A stretch of 64,000 nucleotides of DNA from Bradyrhizobium sp. 1(2017) (GTDB taxonomy: Bacteria; Pseudomonadota; Alphaproteobacteria; Rhizobiales; Xanthobacteraceae). The DNA lies in NCBI RefSeq assembly GCF_011602485.2, contig NZ_CP050022.2, forward strand, positions 6,778,001 to 6,842,000, written 5' to 3'. The notes under the pieces are model-generated. The model worked only from the letters and a program-made list of their open reading frames with translations. It was not told where the DNA came from and made no database searches. The position numbers and the translations under genes were made by a program. Positions 61,417 to 64,000 of this stretch are shown piece by piece (position 1 is the first letter of the stretch; each line of letters opens with the position of its first letter).

Positions 61417-63015
61417 TTACACTTGACTGACTGCGGTAGCCCTTAGGGGAGGTACATCGTCCAACTCGGCAATGCGGCGGTCAATCTCGCCGATCACGCG
61501 TTCCGAGAACGGCCCGAGGTGCATGTACAACGCCATCAGCATCACGATGTAACGCAGCGCGCCTGGATTGGTCTTGGCGACTTCGACAAACGTCTTCCAG
61601 AACGGCTCACGAACTTCCGGCAGAGCCCGCATGATCTTGTGCAGGCTGTCGATGCCGCCAAGCCTCTTGCGCACATCACCATCGGGCAGATCCCGGCGCC
61701 GGTCGGATCGGTCGAGCATGGCTGCGAGACGTGACAGCCGCCCCGCATATGCCGCCGGACTGTAGACGTGTTCGAGCACGGCCTTGTAATCGGAAAGGAT
61801 GTCACGAATTGGACGCTTGGTATCGAAATTGCAACCGAGCGTGCACTGATCGCCCCCCTGCTCGACGTTCATAAGGTCATGGTCGCTGTGCAAGCGGCCT
61901 TCCGAGGCCAACCGCCGTGTGAGCTGCGTGCCAGGCAGCGCATAAAGAAGTCCAACAATGGAGACTGGAATGCCCGCCTCCTCGATGAGGTTGGCCATCG
62001 CCTGTCCTATCGAGGCCTTTTCATTGTCGAACCCGACGATGAAGCCAGCGGTGACGAACATGCCGTAGCCGTAAATCTTGTGAATGCACTCGGCGATGTT
62101 GCGCTTGGTGTTCTGTTTCTTCTTCATCTGCACGAGCGTCTCGGGATCCGGGCTCTCGATGCCGACGAAGATTGCGAAGAAGTTCGCATCCTTCATTGCC
62201 TGCAACAGCTCGCTGTCGTCCGCGATGTTGATCGAGGCTTCGGTTGAGAACTCAAATGGATAGGCGTGCTCTTCCAGCCAGGCTTTGAGCCGCGGCATCA
62301 AGGTGCGGAGGTTCTTCTTGTTGCCGATGAAATTGTCGTCAACGAAATCGACATGCCCGCGATAACCGTGATCGTAGAGCGCCTGCAGCTCGGCGAGAAT
62401 CTGATCGTTGGTCTTGGTACGCGGCACGCGACCATACAGCTCGATAATATCGCAGAACTCGCAGGTGAACGGACAGCCACGCGAATACTGCACCCCGATG
62501 TATAGATAGTGATCAAATTTAAGCAGATCGTAGCGAGGCATCGGGCTCAGCGTGACATCAATCTTGAATTTCTCGGCGATGAACACGCCCTTGCGTTCGC
62601 CGCTTTCCCAGGCGGCGATGAACTGCTCGATGACATGCTCGGCCTCGCCGATCACCTGAAAGTCCGCGTCCGCGTAACGATGCGGGCTGGAGGAGACGTC
62701 CGGCCCACCAACACATACTGGTTTGCCGCGCAGGTGAGCGAGATCAATCAGGTAGATGGCATCCGGCTGCTGGTTGAGCATGCCGCCGATCATCACAAGA
62801 TCGGCCCAATCGAGATCCGCATCTGTCAACGCCTCGGTATTGCGGTTGACGAGCCGGATGTCCCAATGCTTCGGCAACATAGCGGCGACGGTGATCAGGC
62901 CGAGTGGCGCCGTTGGATACTTCGCGCCGACGAGTTCGCAGGCCTCAGCATAGTTCCAAAACGAATTCGGAACGAACTTCGGATAGATCATCAGGACGCG
63001 GCATGCGATTGTCAT
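61417..63015 (-). CDS. B12-binding domain radical SAM protein (DUF4070-like)
   Basis: A 532-residue protein from the ATG at 63015 (GGA site upstream; the frame extends to 63045). An N-terminal B12-binding-like fold (RVLMIYPKFVPNSFW, VGGPDVSSSPHRY) is followed by a radical SAM core with C181-x3-C185-x2-C188 in SRGCPFTCEFCD. The C-terminal 200 residues resemble DUF4070. The classic B12 His motif DxHxxG is not seen. Relatives include hopanoid and other C-methylases, but the substrate is unknown. It stands alone, with no clear pathway genes beside it. Confidence 0.88.
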   Translation of the reverse strand: MTIACRVLMIYPKFVPNSFWNYAEACELVGAKYPTAPLGLITVAAMLPKHWDIRLVNRNTEALTDADLDWADLVMIGGMLNQQPDAIYLIDLAHLRGKPVCVGGPDVSSSPHRYADADFQVIGEAEHVIEQFIAAWESGERKGVFIAEKFKIDVTLSPMPRYDLLKFDHYLYIGVQYSRGCPFTCEFCDIIELYGRVPRTKTNDQILAELQALYDHGYRGHVDFVDDNFIGNKKNLRTLMPRLKAWLEEHAYPFEFSTEASINIADDSELLQAMKDANFFAIFVGIESPDPETLVQMKKKQNTKRNIAECIHKIYGYGMFVTAGFIVGFDNEKASIGQAMANLIEEAGIPVSIVGLLYALPGTQLTRRLASEGRLHSDHDLMNVEQGGDQCTLGCNFDTKRPIRDILSDYKAVLEHVYSPAAYAGRLSRLAAMLDRSDRRRDLPDGDVRKRLGGIDSLHKIMRALPEVREPFWKTFVEVAKTNPGALRYIVMLMALYMHLGPFSERVIGEIDRRIAELDDVPPLRATAVSQV

Positions 63016-63231
63016 GCTGTTCCAGCCCCGGTGTTGATGGCACAATGCCCCGCTGTATATCGGGGCTCAATGGTTCGCTTCGCTCGTCGATAAGGCGTTT
63101 GAGTGCTGGTCGTGGAGGTGAGCACTGCGGTTCAGTTCGCCCACCTCGGCGGTCGTGCATTACGAATCAATCAGGCCGGACGCGAACATCGCGGACGGTA
63201 AGGCAAGCAACAGTATCTGCAGATACGCGTT

Positions 63232-63639
63232 CTATTTGGATTTTTTTGGGGCACGCTTTTTCGGTCCGGCTCCGGCATCGTCTCCACGGCAGGGCCAAGC
63301 ATCCCTGAATGATTCAATAGCGACGGTGATCCCCGGTTCATTCACTCGATCCGGATTGTTATCAAGATACTGCAGAAAAACCTTCGCACTTTGCAGAGGG
63401 CTGCCTTGCGCGGGGGGGCATGCGCGCACGTCAGCGGGCAGATTTGGTGAAAAGAGCATCGCAGTCTCGATCATTCCCTCACATGCGCCTGCGGACCGAG
63501 CTTCGTCCTGGTTGCGAAGCGAGTTCTTGACAAGCAGCTCGCAAGACTTTTGCGCGTCGGTTCCCTTATCGACAACCGTGGCACTGGCCTTCCCGATGAT
63601 CGCTAGGATAAGGCCGGCAACAATCATATGGACCCGCAT
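63232..63639 (-). CDS. Small secreted Rap1a/Tai-like protein
   Basis: A 135-residue protein from the ATG at 63639 (GGGGGA six bases upstream). A signal peptide (VHMIVAGLILAIIGKASA) precedes a domain with Cys in AGACEGMIETA, ACPPAQGS and DAWPC, plus VFLQYLDNNPDRVNEPG. The layout fits the Rap1a/Tai family, some of which are immunity proteins for type VI effectors. No effector gene is adjacent, so the role is open. The tail is very basic (KKRAPKKSK). Confidence 0.7.
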   Translation of the reverse strand: MRVHMIVAGLILAIIGKASATVVDKGTDAQKSCELLVKNSLRNQDEARSAGACEGMIETAMLFSPNLPADVRACPPAQGSPLQSAKVFLQYLDNNPDRVNEPGITVAIESFRDAWPCRGDDAGAGPKKRAPKKSK

Positions 63640-64000
63640 CCGCGTCCCCCGAATACCGGCGCGATAGCTTGCAGGCACTGAGTATGCTGCAAGAGAGCGG
63701 CCGCCCGCGCCGTACCAGGCGGCTCAGACGGCTTAGCTCAAAACAAGCGTCTGATCCATCGCGCTCGAATACGAGCGACGTGAACTCAGCTCTTCCATTT
63801 CCACAAGGCCGAAAGATCGCTTGTCGACTTGATAACACGCAGCTTTCGCGCCGTGACCGCCACAAAGGTCGGCTACACTGCGATCATGATCGCGGATCAA
63901 CATAGGCGGAGACAAGCGTGCTGATGGTACAGATCTCGATTCGGCGCGGAGAACGCCTACTATCCCGCCGTGTACGCGATGCGCATTGATCGATCGATGT
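63640..64000. other. Window end, no convincing gene
   Basis: Only short overlapping frames; no recognised family, repeat or RNA gene. Confidence 0.5.

Overview
The window is about 64 kb of GC-rich, densely packed DNA with frequent GTG/TTG starts and ATGA stop/start overlaps. Gene content (LIV-type ABC importers with many orphan binding proteins, a tripartite tricarboxylate transporter, many acyl-CoA enzymes, DUF502, FixJ/LuxR-type response regulators) fits an alphaproteobacterium of the Bradyrhizobium/Rhodopseudomonas group. That placement is inferred from gene style, not from a marker gene. No rRNA, tRNA, CRISPR array, prophage or complete insertion sequence was seen.

Region 1 (1-19.1 kb) is a sulfatase region. 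A minus-strand cluster encodes a formylglycine-generating enzyme (FGE), an arylsulfatase, a periplasmic HAD-type hydrolase and a second, partial sulfatase. A second minus-strand pair encodes an outer-membrane-type protein and a DUF502 membrane protein. A plus-strand sensor kinase with a periplasmic ABC-binding-protein-like sensor is followed by a LuxR-type response regulator and a single-domain receiver. Then comes a MoxR/Bat-type operon (MoxR ATPase, DUF58, DUF4381, VWA, VWA-TPR, BatD-like) with a third sulfatase just downstream. The palindrome TGGACC-N2-GGTCCA occurs in front of all three target units, around the two-component genes. I read this as one regulon for making, maturing and exporting sulfatases, possibly with a MoxR/VWA chaperone. 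It is the most interesting candidate system here.

Region 2 (19.1-34.7 kb) holds two small hypothetical genes and then acyl-CoA catabolism genes: two crotonases, an acyl-CoA ligase and a binding protein on the minus strand. A divergent TetR gene follows, then a second TetR gene with a 20-bp palindromic operator that heads a kinase-like/DUF6285/acyl-CoA dehydrogenase operon resembling lvaABC of levulinate catabolism. Downstream are four consecutive damaged genes: a binding protein (frameshift), an acyl-CoA ligase (frameshift plus stop), a binding protein (stop) and an SDR (5' truncated).

Region 3 (34.7-47.8 kb) is a tightly spaced 13-kb minus-strand operon. It carries two ThDP-dependent enzymes, a complete LIV-type ABC importer, a complete TctABC importer, a zinc alcohol dehydrogenase and an SDR. 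A divergent GntR/FCD regulator probably controls it. The substrate is unknown but is likely a small carboxylate.

Region 4 (47.8-61 kb) has a quinone oxidoreductase, an SMP-30-type lactonase, a decayed CoA-transferase fragment and an orphan binding protein. It also has two acyl-CoA ligases, a single-chain biotin carboxylase/BCCP/carboxyltransferase, a MarR regulator and an acyl-CoA dehydrogenase. The binding-protein promoter and the carboxylase/marR intergenic region share a 12-base motif. Region 5 (61-64 kb) has an orphan B12-binding radical SAM protein and a small secreted Rap1a/Tai-like protein.
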